The notes: a model not told the origin generated them from the sequence alone. A stretch of DNA of 64,000 nucleotides from Stenotrophomonas sp. SAU14A_NAIMI4_8 (GCF_003086695.1 NZ_CP025999.1:242320-306319), one strand, 5' to 3'; positions 1 to 8,995 are shown, counted from the first letter of the stretch. Translations and numbers: made by a program.

Positions 1-1379
1 TCGAAGGTGAGCACGCCGTCGGGCTTGGGATAGGCAATGCGGGTGTGCTTGGACGCCGGTTCCAGGCAGGCATGGTCCGGGGTGCTGTGGCGCAGGGTCC
101 ACGGCGGGTTGCGCACGCCCAGCTTGGGCAGCAGCCACTGTTCCACGCCGGTCATCAGGGTGGCCACGGTCTGGCCCTTCTTGAACCACTGCTTGAAGTT
201 CTTGGCCTGCTGCAGTTCGGTGAACAGCCAGCTGGCTTCGAACGCCTGCGGGTAGGCGCTCAGTTCGTCGTGCTGGCGGTCGGCCACCAGCGCATCGAAG
301 GCGGCGTCAGCGCACAGCATGCCGGTCTTGATGGCCGCGTGGCTGCCCTTGATGCGGCTGACGTTGAGGTAGCCGGCCTCGCAGCCGACCAGCGCGCCGC
401 CGGGGAACACCGTCTTCGGCAGCGACATCAGGCCACCGGCGGTAATGGCGCGCGCGCCGTAGCCGATGCGGGTGCCGCCTTCCAAGTGCTTGCGGATCTG
501 CGGGTGGGTCTTGAAGCGCTGGAACTCTTCGAACGGGCTCAGCCACGGGTTCTTGTAATCCAGGCCCACCACGTAGCCCACCGCCACCTTGCCGCCGTCG
601 GCGTGGTACAGGAAGGCGCCGCCATAGGTGTCGTTGTCCAGCGGCCAGCCGGCGGCGTGCACCACCAGGCCCGGCTCATGCTTGGCCGGGTCGATCTGCC
701 ACAGTTCCTTGATTCCGATGCCGTAGGCCTGCGGGTCCTTGCCTTCATCCAGCTTGTAACGGGCGATCAGCTGGCGGCCGAGGTGGCCGCGCGCACCTTC
801 GCCGAAGATCGTGTACTTGGCATGCAGGGCCATGCCGCGTTCGAAGGCCGGACCGATGCTGCCGTCCTTTTCGATGCCCATGTCGCCGGTAGCCACGCCG
901 ACCACTTCACCGTTGTCGCCGTACAGCACCTCGGCGGCGGCGAAGCCGGGGAAGATCGCCACTTCCAGCGCCTCGGCCTGCTGCGCCAGCCAGCGGGTCA
1001 CCTCGCCCAGGCTGATGATGTAGTTGCCTTCGTTGTGGAAGCATTCGGGCAGCAGCGCGTTGGGCGTGCTGCGCGAACCGGTCTCGCTGAGGAACAGGAA
1101 CTCATCACGGGTGACCTTCTGCTTCAGCGGCGCGCCGCGTTCGGCCCAGTCCGGGAACAGTTCGGTCAGTGCCCGCGGGTCCATCACCGCACCGGACAGC
1201 ACATGCGCGCCGGGCTCGGAGCCCTTTTCCAGCACGCACACCGACAGTTCACGGCCGGCTTCGATCGCGCGCTGGCGCAGGCGGATGGCGGTGGCCAGGC
1301 CGGCAGGACCGGCGCCGACGATCACCACGTCGAATTCCATTACTTCACGCGGGGGCAGGGCGTTGGCTTCAGCGCTCAT
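1..1379 (-). CDS. Electron transfer flavoprotein-ubiquinone oxidoreductase (partial, C-terminus beyond window)
   Basis: Passes electrons from reduced ETF to ubiquinone at the inner membrane, so it drains acyl-CoA dehydrogenases such as the one encoded next to it. The visible 459 residues start MSAEANALPP and carry the FAD-binding VGAGPAGL at about 21-28, followed by the long FAD/quinone-binding body typical of ETF-QO. The family is about 540-560 aa, so roughly 80-100 residues, including the C-terminal 4Fe-4S cysteines, lie off the left edge. An in-frame ATG three codons upstream (1388) is a second possible start; neither has a strong ribosome site. It is divergent from the acyl-CoA dehydrogenase, with a SMAG pair between them. 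Confidence 0.93.
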   Translation of the reverse strand, partial: MSAEANALPPREVMEFDVVIVGAGPAGLATAIRLRQRAIEAGRELSVCVLEKGSEPGAHVLSGAVMDPRALTELFPDWAERGAPLKQKVTRDEFLFLSETGSRSTPNALLPECFHNEGNYIISLGEVTRWLAQQAEALEVAIFPGFAAAEVLYGDNGEVVGVATGDMGIEKDGSIGPAFERGMALHAKYTIFGEGARGHLGRQLIARYKLDEGKDPQAYGIGIKELWQIDPAKHEPGLVVHAAGWPLDNDTYGGAFLYHADGGKVAVGYVVGLDYKNPWLSPFEEFQRFKTHPQIRKHLEGGTRIGYGARAITAGGLMSLPKTVFPGGALVGCEAGYLNVSRIKGSHAAIKTGMLCADAAFDALVADRQHDELSAYPQAFEASWLFTELQQAKNFKQWFKKGQTVATLMTGVEQWLLPKLGVRNPPWTLRHSTPDHACLEPASKHTRIAYPKPDGVLTF

Positions 1380-1561
1380 CGAATGCATGACTCGTGGGTA
1401 GTGCCGGCATCGGGGCCACCGGCGGTGCCTGGGAATCGCGCGTGCTGCCACGTGCGAAACGCTTGTTTGAATGTGTCAGGGTACCGGGCCGCGCGTGATC
1501 GAGCTAGATCGGCGCCGTTCACACCGCGTTTGCTGCAATGCAGCGAAATGCGCGTGGCCGG

Positions 1562-1636
1562 GTAGGTGCCAACCTTGGTTGGCACATTGTTTCACCGCGC
1601 GGACCCGCATCCGTGTGGACCAAGGTCCACACCTAC
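1562..1636. repeat. SMAG-type palindrome pair
   Basis: Two palindromes in opposite orientation, 1562-1585 starting GTAGGTGCCAACC and 1613-1636 ending CACACCTAC. The outer ends are GTAG and CTAC, the signature of the SMAG family. The pair lies between the divergent ETF-QO and acyl-CoA dehydrogenase genes. Confidence 0.85.
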
Positions 1637-1685
1637 CAGACGCGATGCGTGCGGATGACCGACAATGGCCCGGTCCTGACTGCGC

Positions 1686-2858
1686 GTGAGTGCCATGGCT
1701 TTGCATCCGTACGATCTGTTCGATGTCCGTTCCCTGCTCAGCGAGGAAGAACGCGCGGTGCAGGACAGCGTGGCCCGCTTCACCAACGAACGGGTGCTGC
1801 CCATCATCGGCGATGCGTTCGACCAGGCGCGCTTTCCCGACGAACTGGTGCCGGAGATCGCCGCACTGGGCCTGCTGGGCGCGACGCTGCCGTCCGAATA
1901 CGGCGGCGGCGACCTGGGCGCGGTCAGCTACGGCCTGATCTGCCAGGAGCTGGAACGCGGCGATTCGGGCCTGCGCAGTTTCGTTTCCGTGCAGAGCTCG
2001 CTGTGCATGTACCCCATCTACGCCTACGGCAGCGAGGAACAGCGGCGGCAGTGGTTGCCGGCGATGGCCCGTGGCGAGCTGATCGGCCGCTTCGGCCTGA
2101 CCGAAGCGCATGGTGGTTCGGACCCGGCCGCGATGAAGACCCGCGCGGTACGCGACGGCAGCGACTGGCGCATCAGCGGCAGCAAGATGTGGATCACCAG
2201 CGGCCCGGTGGCCGACCTGGCCATTGTCTGGGCGCAGACCGAAGACGGCATCCAGGGCTTCGTGCTGGAAAAGGGCATGGCCGGTTTCACCAGCCAGGAG
2301 ATCAAGCACAAGATGAGCCTGCGCGCCTCGCTGACCGGTGCGCTGTACTTCGACGACGTGCGCGTGCCCGACAGCCACCGCCTGCCCAACGTGAAGGGGC
2401 TGAAGGGGCCGCTGGGCTGCCTGACCCAGGCCCGCTTCGGCATCAGCTGGGGCCCGATCGGTTCGGCCATTGCCTGCCTGGACGAAGCGCTGGGCTATGC
2501 CAAGGAGCGGGTGCTGTTCGGCCGGCCGTTGGCCGCCACCCAGAGCGCGCAGATCAAGCTGGCCGAAATGGCCCGCCGCATCACCACCGCGCAGCTGCTG
2601 GCCCTGCAGCTGGGGCGCCTGAAGGAAGCTGGCCAGCTGAAGCCGCAGCAGGTCAGCCTGGCCAAGTGGAACAACTGCCGCATGGCGATTGATATCGCCC
2701 GCGAATGCCGCGACCTGCTGGGCGGGGCCGGCATCACCACCGAACACGTGGCGATCCGCCATGCGCTGAACCTGGAATCGGTGATTACCTATGAAGGCAC
2801 CGAGACCGTGCACCAGCTGGTGATTGGCCGCGAGCTGACCGGTATCAACGCGTTCTGA
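1686..2858 (+). CDS. gcdH: Glutaryl-CoA dehydrogenase-type acyl-CoA dehydrogenase
   Basis: FAD acyl-CoA dehydrogenase that probably oxidises and decarboxylates glutaryl-CoA to crotonyl-CoA in lysine/tryptophan breakdown, handing electrons to ETF and then to the adjacent ETF-QO. The 390-aa length fits the family. The catalytic Glu lies in TYEGTE (E370) near the C-terminus. LTEAHGGSDP and KMWITSGP are the usual flavin-contact motifs, and LTQARFGISWG matches the arginine-containing substrate segment of glutaryl-CoA dehydrogenases. GTG at 1686 gives MSAMALH; an ATG three codons later (1695) is equally plausible. Family is certain; the glutaryl specificity is by overall resemblance. Confidence 0.88.
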   Translation: MSAMALHPYDLFDVRSLLSEEERAVQDSVARFTNERVLPIIGDAFDQARFPDELVPEIAALGLLGATLPSEYGGGDLGAVSYGLICQELERGDSGLRSFVSVQSSLCMYPIYAYGSEEQRRQWLPAMARGELIGRFGLTEAHGGSDPAAMKTRAVRDGSDWRISGSKMWITSGPVADLAIVWAQTEDGIQGFVLEKGMAGFTSQEIKHKMSLRASLTGALYFDDVRVPDSHRLPNVKGLKGPLGCLTQARFGISWGPIGSAIACLDEALGYAKERVLFGRPLAATQSAQIKLAEMARRITTAQLLALQLGRLKEAGQLKPQQVSLAKWNNCRMAIDIARECRDLLGGAGITTEHVAIRHALNLESVITYEGTETVHQLVIGRELTGINAF

Positions 2859-2863
2859 CCGTC

Positions 2864-2984
2864 ATCCACGCATGGCGTGGATCTACCGGGTAGGTGCCCA
2901 CGTTGGTGGTAGGTGCCAACCTTGGTTGGCACAGACCCTCCGCGCGCGACCGGGCATTGGTGCGGACCAAGGTCCGCACCCACC
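2864..2984. repeat. Cluster of four SMAG-type/REP palindromes
   Basis: Four short palindromic modules: 2864-2887 (ATCCACGCATGGCGTGGAT followed by CTACC), 2890-2905 (GTAGGTGCCCACGTTGG, a truncated half), 2909-2932 (GTAGGTGCC palindrome) and 2959-2984 (GTGCGGACC palindrome ending in CACC rather than CTAC). They fill the gap between the convergent acyl-CoA dehydrogenase and trmL genes and may act as transcript ends. Confidence 0.8.
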
Positions 2985-3021
2985 AGGGGCGGTCCGTACC
3001 CACCACAATCGGTCTGCCGCG

Positions 3022-3501
3022 TTACGTGCCGCCGGCAAACCCGTGCTGGCGCCAGGCTTCGTACATCAGTACGGCCACGGTGTTGGACAGGTTGAGGCTG
3101 CGGTTGCCCGGCTGCATCGGCAGGCGCAGGCGCTGGCCGTCGGGCAGGGCGTCGAGCAGATCCTGCGGCAGGCCACGGCTTTCCGGGCCGAACAGGAATG
3201 CATCGCCGTCTTCAAAGGCCACGCTGTCGTAGCGCACGCTGGCCCGGGTACTGAGTGCGAACAGCCGCTTCGGCGCGATGCGCGCCAGCGCGGTGTCCAG
3301 GTCGGGGTGCACCTGCAGGCGCGAATACTCGTGGTAGTCCAGCCCGGCGCGCTTGAGCTGCTTGTCTTCCAGTGCGAACCCGAGCGGTTCGACCAGGTGC
3401 AGCTGCGCGCCGGTGTTGGCACAGAGCCGGATCACGTTGCCCGTGTTGGGCGGGATTTCCGGTTGGAACAGGATCACGTGGAACTGGGGCGCGGCATTCA
3501 T
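3022..3501 (-). CDS. trmL: tRNA (cytidine(34)-2'-O)-methyltransferase
   Basis: SPOUT methyltransferase that 2'-O-methylates the wobble base of leucine tRNAs using S-adenosylmethionine. The 159-aa protein is the usual TrmL size, a bare SPOUT domain with no extra RNA-binding domain. It shows PEIPPNTGNVIRLCANTG near the N-terminus, FGPESRGLP, and the knotted C-terminal NRSLNLSNTVAVLMYEAWRQ. The start MNAAPQF (ATG at 3501) is chosen because the upstream extension is arginine/glycine-rich and unlike the family. Convergent with gcdH. Confidence 0.94.
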   Translation of the reverse strand: MNAAPQFHVILFQPEIPPNTGNVIRLCANTGAQLHLVEPLGFALEDKQLKRAGLDYHEYSRLQVHPDLDTALARIAPKRLFALSTRASVRYDSVAFEDGDAFLFGPESRGLPQDLLDALPDGQRLRLPMQPGNRSLNLSNTVAVLMYEAWRQHGFAGGT

Positions 3502-3570
3502 CGGTGCAGTGTACCTGCCACCGCTGCCGCCTCTACGGCGCACGCCCTGCGCGGGGCAGGGCGGCACCGG

Positions 3571-4047
3571 TTACGGGCGCAGCAGCACCTGTGCGGTTTC
3601 GCTGGCCAGGGCCTGCAGATCGGCGGCGCTGGGGCGAACCTGCAGGGTCGGCAGGTTGGTGATCACCTGGTTGGCCACCGAGGTGGCAGCGGCAGCCAGG
3701 GTGGCGGCGTAGCGCTGTGCTTCCTGTTCGGCGGCCAGGGCGACGCGCTGTTCCAGGCTGGGGCGCACTTCGACGGCGGCCAGGGTGGTGATCGGCATTG
3801 CAGCGGCGACCGGGGCAGCCACGTAGCCGTTGCGTTCGGCCAGCTGGTCAGCACTCGGGCGCACCTGCACTGCTGCCAGCGTGGGGATGCCGCTGGCCTG
3901 TTCCCAGGCCTGCTGGGCCAGCTGGTCGGCGGCCGGGCGCACCTGCACGGTGTCCAGGGTCTTGATGGATTCGGAGGCCTGCACCGACGAAACAACCGCG
4001 GTGCCGGCGATCAGGGCGATGGCGATGGCAATGGTCTTGGCGTTCAT
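3571..4047 (-). CDS. Secreted hypothetical protein with four VQVRP repeats
   Basis: Function unknown. The first ~24 residues (MNAKTIAIAIALIAG...VQA) form a Sec signal peptide, so the 158-aa product is probably periplasmic. The mature part is built on a repeated motif: TVQVRPAADQLA (33-44), AVQVRPSADQLA (59-70), AVEVRPSLEQ (91-100) and TLQVRPSAADL (134-144), at spacings of 26, 32 and 43 residues. The linkers are alanine-rich and helical-looking, with no cysteine. The gene is isolated, with an AT-richer upstream region suggesting its own promoter. I do not recognise the family. Confidence 0.75.
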   Translation of the reverse strand: MNAKTIAIAIALIAGTAVVSSVQASESIKTLDTVQVRPAADQLAQQAWEQASGIPTLAAVQVRPSADQLAERNGYVAAPVAAAMPITTLAAVEVRPSLEQRVALAAEQEAQRYAATLAAAATSVANQVITNLPTLQVRPSAADLQALASETAQVLLRP

Positions 4048-4441
4048 GACGGGGCCTGTTTAGTGTTGTTGAGCGGTGGTGTGGTAGTAAGGTAGTACAC
4101 CAATTCTGGGCATGCAAGAGAAATTTTCGATTTTCTCTATTTGTTCAGCGGTCAGTCAGTTTCGATCTGAAGCCCTTCCTGGCGCAGGAACTACACAGCA
4201 ATCGCCGTGCCAACTTTCAAGCGTTGATTTCAAAGGATTTTTTGCGGTCTTCGGAGTGTCCGCGGGGCGGACACCTGTCCGTTCGGCAGGCCGTGGACAC
4301 TGTCCGGACGCGCTGGCGCGACTTACGTGACCGCTATGGCGGGGCGGTCTGGCGCCCCCAGGGCAGTGACTGCTGGCCGATACCGGGCGGGCGGGACACA
4401 CGCTAGGATCGGCATTCACCAACGTGACCAAGGATCTGGAA
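4048..4441. other. 394-bp non-coding region with two hairpins
   Basis: No convincing gene. It separates the divergent VQVRP-protein and M16 peptidase genes. The first ~170 bases are markedly AT-richer than the surroundings and include a hairpin with AGAGAAA (4117-4123) pairing TTTCTCT (4132-4138). A second hairpin is GTGTCCG (4256-4262) with CGGACAC (4268-4274), followed by more TGTCC/GGACA words up to about 4307. These could be operator or leader elements; no clear -35/-10 pair was identified. Confidence 0.5.
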
Positions 4442-7291
4442 ATGTCTTTCGCCCTGCGCCCGCGCACCGCGCTGCTCGCCGTTGCCCTCAGCACCGCCCT
4501 CGGCACGCTTGCGCCGACCACCGCCCTGGCGGCCAAGCCGGCCGCGCCGGCCAAGGTGGACATTCCCTTCGAGCAGTTCACCCTGCCCAACGGCCTGCGC
4601 GTGATCGTGCACACCGACCGCAAGGCGCCGATCGTGGCGGTGAACGTCTGGTACCACGTGGGCAGCAAGGACGAGCCGGCCGGCCGTACCGGCTTCGCCC
4701 ATCTGTTTGAACACCTGATGTTCCAGAGCAGCGAAAACCACGACGGCGAATACTTCGAGCCGTTCAAGCAGGTCGGTGCCACCGGCCAGAACGGCACCAC
4801 CAATACCGACCGCACCAACTACTTCGAGAACGTGCCGACCACCGCGCTGGACATGGCGCTGTGGATGGAATCGGACCGCATGGGCCACCTGGTGGGGGCG
4901 ATCGACCAGGCCGCGCTGGACGAACAGCGCGGCGTGGTACAGAACGAGAAGCGCCAGGGCGAAAACCAGCCCTATGGCCAGGTCTGGGAAAAGCTGAACC
5001 GCGCGCTGTATCCGGCCGGCCACCCGTACCACCACAGCGTGATCGGGTCGATGAACGACCTCAACGCGGCCTCGCTGGATGACGTGAAGACCTGGTTCCG
5101 CACCTGGTACGGCCCGAACAATGCGGTGCTGGTGCTGGCCGGTGACATCGACCTGGCCACCGCCAAGGAAAAGGTGGCGCGCTACTTCGGCAGCATCCCG
5201 GCCGGCCCGACCATGCCGCAGCCGAAGGTGGACGTGGCCAAGCGCGATGCCGACACCCGCGAAGTGATGACCGACAAGGTGCCGCAGGCGCGCATCTACC
5301 GCGCGTGGAACGTGGCCCAGGTCGGCACGGCCGACATCGACCAGCTGCAGCTGCTGGCCGAAGTGCTGGGTGGTGCCAAGTCCTCGCGCCTGAGCCAGCG
5401 CCTGCAGCATCAGGACAAGCTGGTGGACAACATCAGCGCCGGCGCCTACGCCTCGCAGCTGGGGTCCAACTTCATGGTGATGGCCACGGTGAAGAAGGGC
5501 CAGGACCCGTCCCGCATCGAGAAGATCATCGACGAAGAAATCGAGCGCCTGCTGAAGGACGGTCCGACTGCCGATGAACTGGCACGCGCCAAGACCGGCT
5601 TCCGCGCCGGCTTCATCCGTGGCATCGAGCGCATTGGCGGCTTCGGCGGCAAGGCCGATGCGCTGGCCGAATGCGCGGTCTACACCGGCGACCCGGGCTG
5701 CTTCCGCACCTCGCTGGCCAACATCGACAAGGCCACGGCCGCCGATCTGAAGCGCCTGGGCGCACAGTGGCTGGACAAGGGCAGCCACACCCTGGTGGTG
5801 GAACCGGGTGAGCGCGTGGCGCTGAAGGAAGAAGCCTCGGCCACGCCCAAGCCGTTCAACGTGCCGGCCGTGGACAGCAAGTACAGCACCCTGCCCGAGC
5901 AGGTGGACCGCAAGGCCGGCGTGCCGCAGACCCGCGAGTTCCCGCAGTTGAAGTTCCCGGCCCTGCAGCGCGCCACCCTGAAGAACGGCACCCAGGTGGT
6001 GCTGGCCGAGCGCCACGAGATTCCGGTGGTGCAGTTCAGCTATCAGTTCCCGGGCGGCTTCACCGCCGACCAGGGGCGCAAGCCGGGCACGGCCAACTTC
6101 ACCATGAGCCTGATGACCGAAGGCGCCGGCAAGCTGGGCTCGCTGGCCTTCGCCGATGCCGCCGATGCGCTGGGCGCCAGCCTGGATGCCTCGGCCGGGC
6201 TGGATTCGGTGGATGTTGAACTGTCGGCACTGAAGGAAAACCTGGTGCCGTCGCTGGCGCTGTACGCCAGCCTGCTGCGCGAACCGCGCTTCGAACAGGG
6301 CGAGATCGACCGCGTAAAGGCTTCGTGGATCGCCGGCATCCAGCAGGAAAAGGTCAACCCCAATGCAGTGGCCATGCGCGTGCTGCCGCCGCTGCTGTAC
6401 GGCAAGGGCCACCCGTATGCGATTCCGTTCACCGGCAGCGGTGACGAAGCGGCCATCGCCAGCCTGGGGCGCGAAGACCTGGTCGATTTCCACCGCGACT
6501 GGCTGCGCCCGCAGGACGGCACCCTGATCGTGGTGGGCGACACCACCCTGGCCGAGATCGTGCCGCTGCTGGACAAGCAGCTGGGCGACTGGAAGGCCAG
6601 CGGCGATGCGCCCACGGTCAAGGCCACCACTGCCGTTGCCGTGCCCAGCGCACCGCGCGTGTTCCTGATCGACCAGCCGGGTGCGGTGCAGGCCAACCTG
6701 TTCGCCGGCCAGGTGGTTCCGCCGTCCAGTGATGCCGGCTCGACCCGCTTCGACATTGCCAACGGCGTGATCGGTGGCGACTTCACCTCGCGCCTGAACA
6801 TGAACCTGCGCGAGGACAAGCACTGGTCCTACGGTGCCCGCACCATGGCCAGCAACACCGTGGGCCAGCGCCCGTGGATGGCAATGGCGCCGGTGCAGAT
6901 CGACAAGACCGGCCCGGCGCTGGCGGAAATGCGCAAGGAGATCGCCGGCTTCGCCGATGGCAGCAAGCCGGCCACCGAGGCAGAGGTCAACCGCATCCGC
7001 AACATCCAGACCCTGAGCCTGCCGGGCGCGTATGAAACCGCGGCGGCCGTGGCCTCGACCATCGGCAACATCGTGCAGTTCAAGCGCCCCGACGACTACG
7101 TGCTGCGCCGCAAGGCCGAGATCGAAGCGATGACCCCGGCGCAGGTGCAGCAGGCGGCGGCCGAGATCAAGCCGCAGGCGCTGACCTGGGTGGTGGTGGG
7201 TGACCTGAAGCAGACCGAAGCCGCGGTGCGCGCGCTGAACCTGGGCGAGGTGACCGTGGTCGATGCCGACGGCAACCCGGTGAAGAAATAA
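4442..7291 (+). CDS. M16 family zinc metallopeptidase, double domain, exported
   Basis: Pitrilysin/insulinase-type peptidase of 949 aa with two M16 repeats. A signal peptide (MSFALRPRTALLAVALSTALG...ALA) places it in the periplasm. The inverted zinc motif HxxEH is H87-L-F-E-H91, and the downstream glutamate lies in the ALDEQRGVVQNEKRQGE stretch. The C-terminal repeat (from roughly residue 500) has no HxxEH and is the usual inactive half that closes the chamber. ATG 4442 is preferred over the ATG six codons upstream because AAGGA sits 8 bases before it. Likely clears exported peptides; substrate unknown. Confidence 0.92.
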   Translation: MSFALRPRTALLAVALSTALGTLAPTTALAAKPAAPAKVDIPFEQFTLPNGLRVIVHTDRKAPIVAVNVWYHVGSKDEPAGRTGFAHLFEHLMFQSSENHDGEYFEPFKQVGATGQNGTTNTDRTNYFENVPTTALDMALWMESDRMGHLVGAIDQAALDEQRGVVQNEKRQGENQPYGQVWEKLNRALYPAGHPYHHSVIGSMNDLNAASLDDVKTWFRTWYGPNNAVLVLAGDIDLATAKEKVARYFGSIPAGPTMPQPKVDVAKRDADTREVMTDKVPQARIYRAWNVAQVGTADIDQLQLLAEVLGGAKSSRLSQRLQHQDKLVDNISAGAYASQLGSNFMVMATVKKGQDPSRIEKIIDEEIERLLKDGPTADELARAKTGFRAGFIRGIERIGGFGGKADALAECAVYTGDPGCFRTSLANIDKATAADLKRLGAQWLDKGSHTLVVEPGERVALKEEASATPKPFNVPAVDSKYSTLPEQVDRKAGVPQTREFPQLKFPALQRATLKNGTQVVLAERHEIPVVQFSYQFPGGFTADQGRKPGTANFTMSLMTEGAGKLGSLAFADAADALGASLDASAGLDSVDVELSALKENLVPSLALYASLLREPRFEQGEIDRVKASWIAGIQQEKVNPNAVAMRVLPPLLYGKGHPYAIPFTGSGDEAAIASLGREDLVDFHRDWLRPQDGTLIVVGDTTLAEIVPLLDKQLGDWKASGDAPTVKATTAVAVPSAPRVFLIDQPGAVQANLFAGQVVPPSSDAGSTRFDIANGVIGGDFTSRLNMNLREDKHWSYGARTMASNTVGQRPWMAMAPVQIDKTGPALAEMRKEIAGFADGSKPATEAEVNRIRNIQTLSLPGAYETAAAVASTIGNIVQFKRPDDYVLRRKAEIEAMTPAQVQQAAAEIKPQALTWVVVGDLKQTEAAVRALNLGEVTVVDADGNPVKK

Positions 7292-7306
7292 GGCAAGACC
7301 CGGCCA

Positions 7307-7340
7307 GGGGTCGGATCCCTCTGTCGGGGGATCTGACCCC
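7307..7340. repeat. GGGGTC/GACCCC hairpin element
   Basis: Short palindrome GGGGTCGGATCCCTC...GGGGATCTGACCCC 16 bases after the M16 peptidase stop codon. It belongs to the second repeat family of this window and may also end the transcript, although no U-tract follows. Confidence 0.75.
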
Positions 7341-7406
7341 ATCCCCGGCTACCCCCGATTCAGGCTGTTCAGGCAGAATCGCCCCATACCCTTCCAGGAT
7401 CTGCCC

Positions 7407-7724
7407 ATGCGCGTTCTGCTGCTTTCTTCCCTGCTGCTCACCGTCACCGCCTGCACCTGGGTGCCGATCGAACCGGCCGGCAAGGCGACCCGCGTGCTGC
7501 CGGCAGGCCCGGTTCCGGCCGGCTGCATCACCAAGGGTGAGGTAGTTGTAACGGTCAAGAGCAAGGTCGGCTTCTACAACCGCAACCCGCTGCGGGTGCA
7601 GGAAGAGCTGGAAACCCTGGCCCGCAACGAGGCCCCCAGTGCCGGCGCCAACGCCGTGCAGGCCGCCGCCGCCCCGGCCGATGGCAGCCAGCGCTTCGCC
7701 GCGTTCCAGTGCCCGCCACGCTGA
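7407..7724 (+). CDS. DUF4156-type lipoprotein
   Basis: Small outer-membrane or periplasmic lipoprotein of 105 aa and unknown role. A type II signal peptide ends in the lipobox VTAC (Cys16). The mature part (GKATRVLPAGPVPAGCITKGEVVV...RVQEELETLARNEA...GANAVQ...FQCPPR) follows the DUF4156 pattern, with a first cysteine in a G-C-x-x-x-G context, the GANAV helix and a closing Cys. It stands alone between the M16 peptidase and oleA. The family assignment is from the motif pattern. Confidence 0.8.
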   Translation: MRVLLLSSLLLTVTACTWVPIEPAGKATRVLPAGPVPAGCITKGEVVVTVKSKVGFYNRNPLRVQEELETLARNEAPSAGANAVQAAAAPADGSQRFAAFQCPPR

Positions 7725-7826
7725 ATCCTTCACCATACGGGGAAGGCTGAATTCGTAAAGATGCGGTGAAGGCGCGGGGGTTATAGAATAGCGCCCCCTT
7801 TTGCCTGAGCCTTGGCGCTAACCTCG

Positions 7827-8843
7827 ATGCTCTTCAAGAATGTCTCGATCGCCGGCCTCGCACACGTCGACGCGCCGCATACGTTGACGACCAAGGAAAT
7901 CAACGACCGCCTGCAGCCGACCCTGGACCGCCTGGGTATCCGCACCGACGTGCTGGGCGATATCGCCGGCATCCACGCCCGCCGCCTGTGGGACACCGGC
8001 GTGCTGGCCTCGGACGCGGCCACCATGGCCGGCCGCAAGGCGCTGGAAGACGCCGGCATCACCGCCGGCCAAGTCGGCCTGCTGGTCAACACCTCGGTCA
8101 GCCGCGACTACCTGGAGCCGTCCACGGCCTCCATCGTGTCGGGCAACCTGGGCGTCAGCGACGAATGCATGACCTTCGATGTGGCCAATGCGTGTCTGGC
8201 CTTCATCAACGGCATGGATATCGCCGCGCGCATGCTCGAGCGCGGTGACATCGACTACGCCTTGGTGGTCGATGGCGAAACCGCCAACCTGGTCTACGAA
8301 AAGACCCTGGAGCGGATGACCGCCCCGGACGTCACAGCCGACGATTTCCGCAACGAACTGGCGGCCCTGACCACCGGTTCGGGTGCCGCGGCCATGGTCA
8401 TGGCGCGCTCGGAACTGGTGCCCGACGCCCCGCGCTACAAGGGTGGCGTGACCCGCTCGGCCACCGAGTGGAACCAGCTGTGCCTGGGCAACCTGGACCG
8501 CATGGTGACCGACACCCGCCTGCTGCTGATCGAAGGCATCAAGCTGGCGCAGAAGACCTTCGCCGCCGCCAAGATCGCCCTGGGCTGGGCCGTGGAGGAA
8601 CTGGACCAGTTCGTCATCCACCAGGTCAGCCAGCCGCACACCGCCGCGTTCATCAAGAACTTCGGCATCGACCCGAAGAAGGTGATGACCATCTTCGGCG
8701 AGCACGGCAACATCGGCCCGGCCTCGGTGCCGATCGTGCTGAGCAAGCTCAAGCAGCTGGGCAAGCTGAAGAAGGGCGATCGCATCGCGCTTCTGGGCAT
8801 CGGCTCGGGCCTGAACTGCTCGATGGCCGAAGTGGTCTGGTAA
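7827..8843 (+). CDS. oleA: OleA, acyl-CoA head-to-head condensing thiolase
   Basis: First enzyme of long-chain olefin synthesis: non-decarboxylative Claisen condensation of two fatty acyl-CoAs to a 2-alkyl-3-ketoacid. The 338-aa protein matches the Xanthomonas campestris OleA sequence as I recall it through most of its length. Catalytic residues are all present: C123 in NACLAF, E97 in YLEP, H265 in FVIHQ and N295 in GEHGN; adding the 20-residue offset of the published numbering gives C143, E117, H285 and N315. ATG 7827 (MLFKNVSIAG) matches family starts better than TTG 7812. A TATAGAAT-like -10 lies at about 7782. oleB, oleC and oleD follow, with a fic gene between oleA and oleB. Confidence 0.96.
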   Translation: MLFKNVSIAGLAHVDAPHTLTTKEINDRLQPTLDRLGIRTDVLGDIAGIHARRLWDTGVLASDAATMAGRKALEDAGITAGQVGLLVNTSVSRDYLEPSTASIVSGNLGVSDECMTFDVANACLAFINGMDIAARMLERGDIDYALVVDGETANLVYEKTLERMTAPDVTADDFRNELAALTTGSGAAAMVMARSELVPDAPRYKGGVTRSATEWNQLCLGNLDRMVTDTRLLLIEGIKLAQKTFAAAKIALGWAVEELDQFVIHQVSQPHTAAFIKNFGIDPKKVMTIFGEHGNIGPASVPIVLSKLKQLGKLKKGDRIALLGIGSGLNCSMAEVVW

Positions 8844-8878
8844 GACCGCCTGGCCTGTCGCCTGACGGGTCTGGCCTG

Positions 8879-8903
8879 GGATCGCGCCGCAATGGCGCGA
8901 TCC
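8879..8903 (+). terminator. Hairpin after oleA, terminator-like without U-tract
   Basis: A perfect 10-bp stem, GGATCGCGCC (8879-8888) with GGCGCGATCC (8894-8903) and a 5-base loop, 36 bases past the oleA stop. No run of T follows, so intrinsic termination is uncertain. It would separate oleA transcription from fic. Confidence 0.45.
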
Positions 8904-8956
8904 GGGCGACGTGAACGTGCGGCCGGAGGCGTTCATGTACGAATTTTCTTACTTTT

Positions 8957-8995
8957 TCGACATGTGGGCGGCATCATGTCGATTCCATCGACATG
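8957..8995. promoter_or_regulatory. Three-half-site palindromic operator candidate overlapping fic start
   Basis: Three copies of an 8-base word in alternating orientation: TCGACATG (8957-8964), CATGTCGA (8975-8982) and TCGACATG (8988-8995). The last two form a near-continuous palindrome, CATGTCGAT-tcc-ATCGACATG, containing the proposed fic ATG (8993). A protein bound here would block both transcription and translation of fic. The Fic protein has a C-terminal winged-helix region that could be the binder (inference). Confidence 0.5.

Noticed and set aside
7307..7340. GGGGTC hairpins as ordinary intrinsic terminators
   Set aside because: None is followed by a T-run, several lie upstream of genes or between divergent genes, and dcp has a true terminator before its element.
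4403..7342. 979-aa open frame antisense to the M16 peptidase
   Set aside because: A shadow frame caused by high G+C; low-complexity His/Arg/Gly-rich product with no motifs, while the plus strand has a signal peptide and HxxEH.
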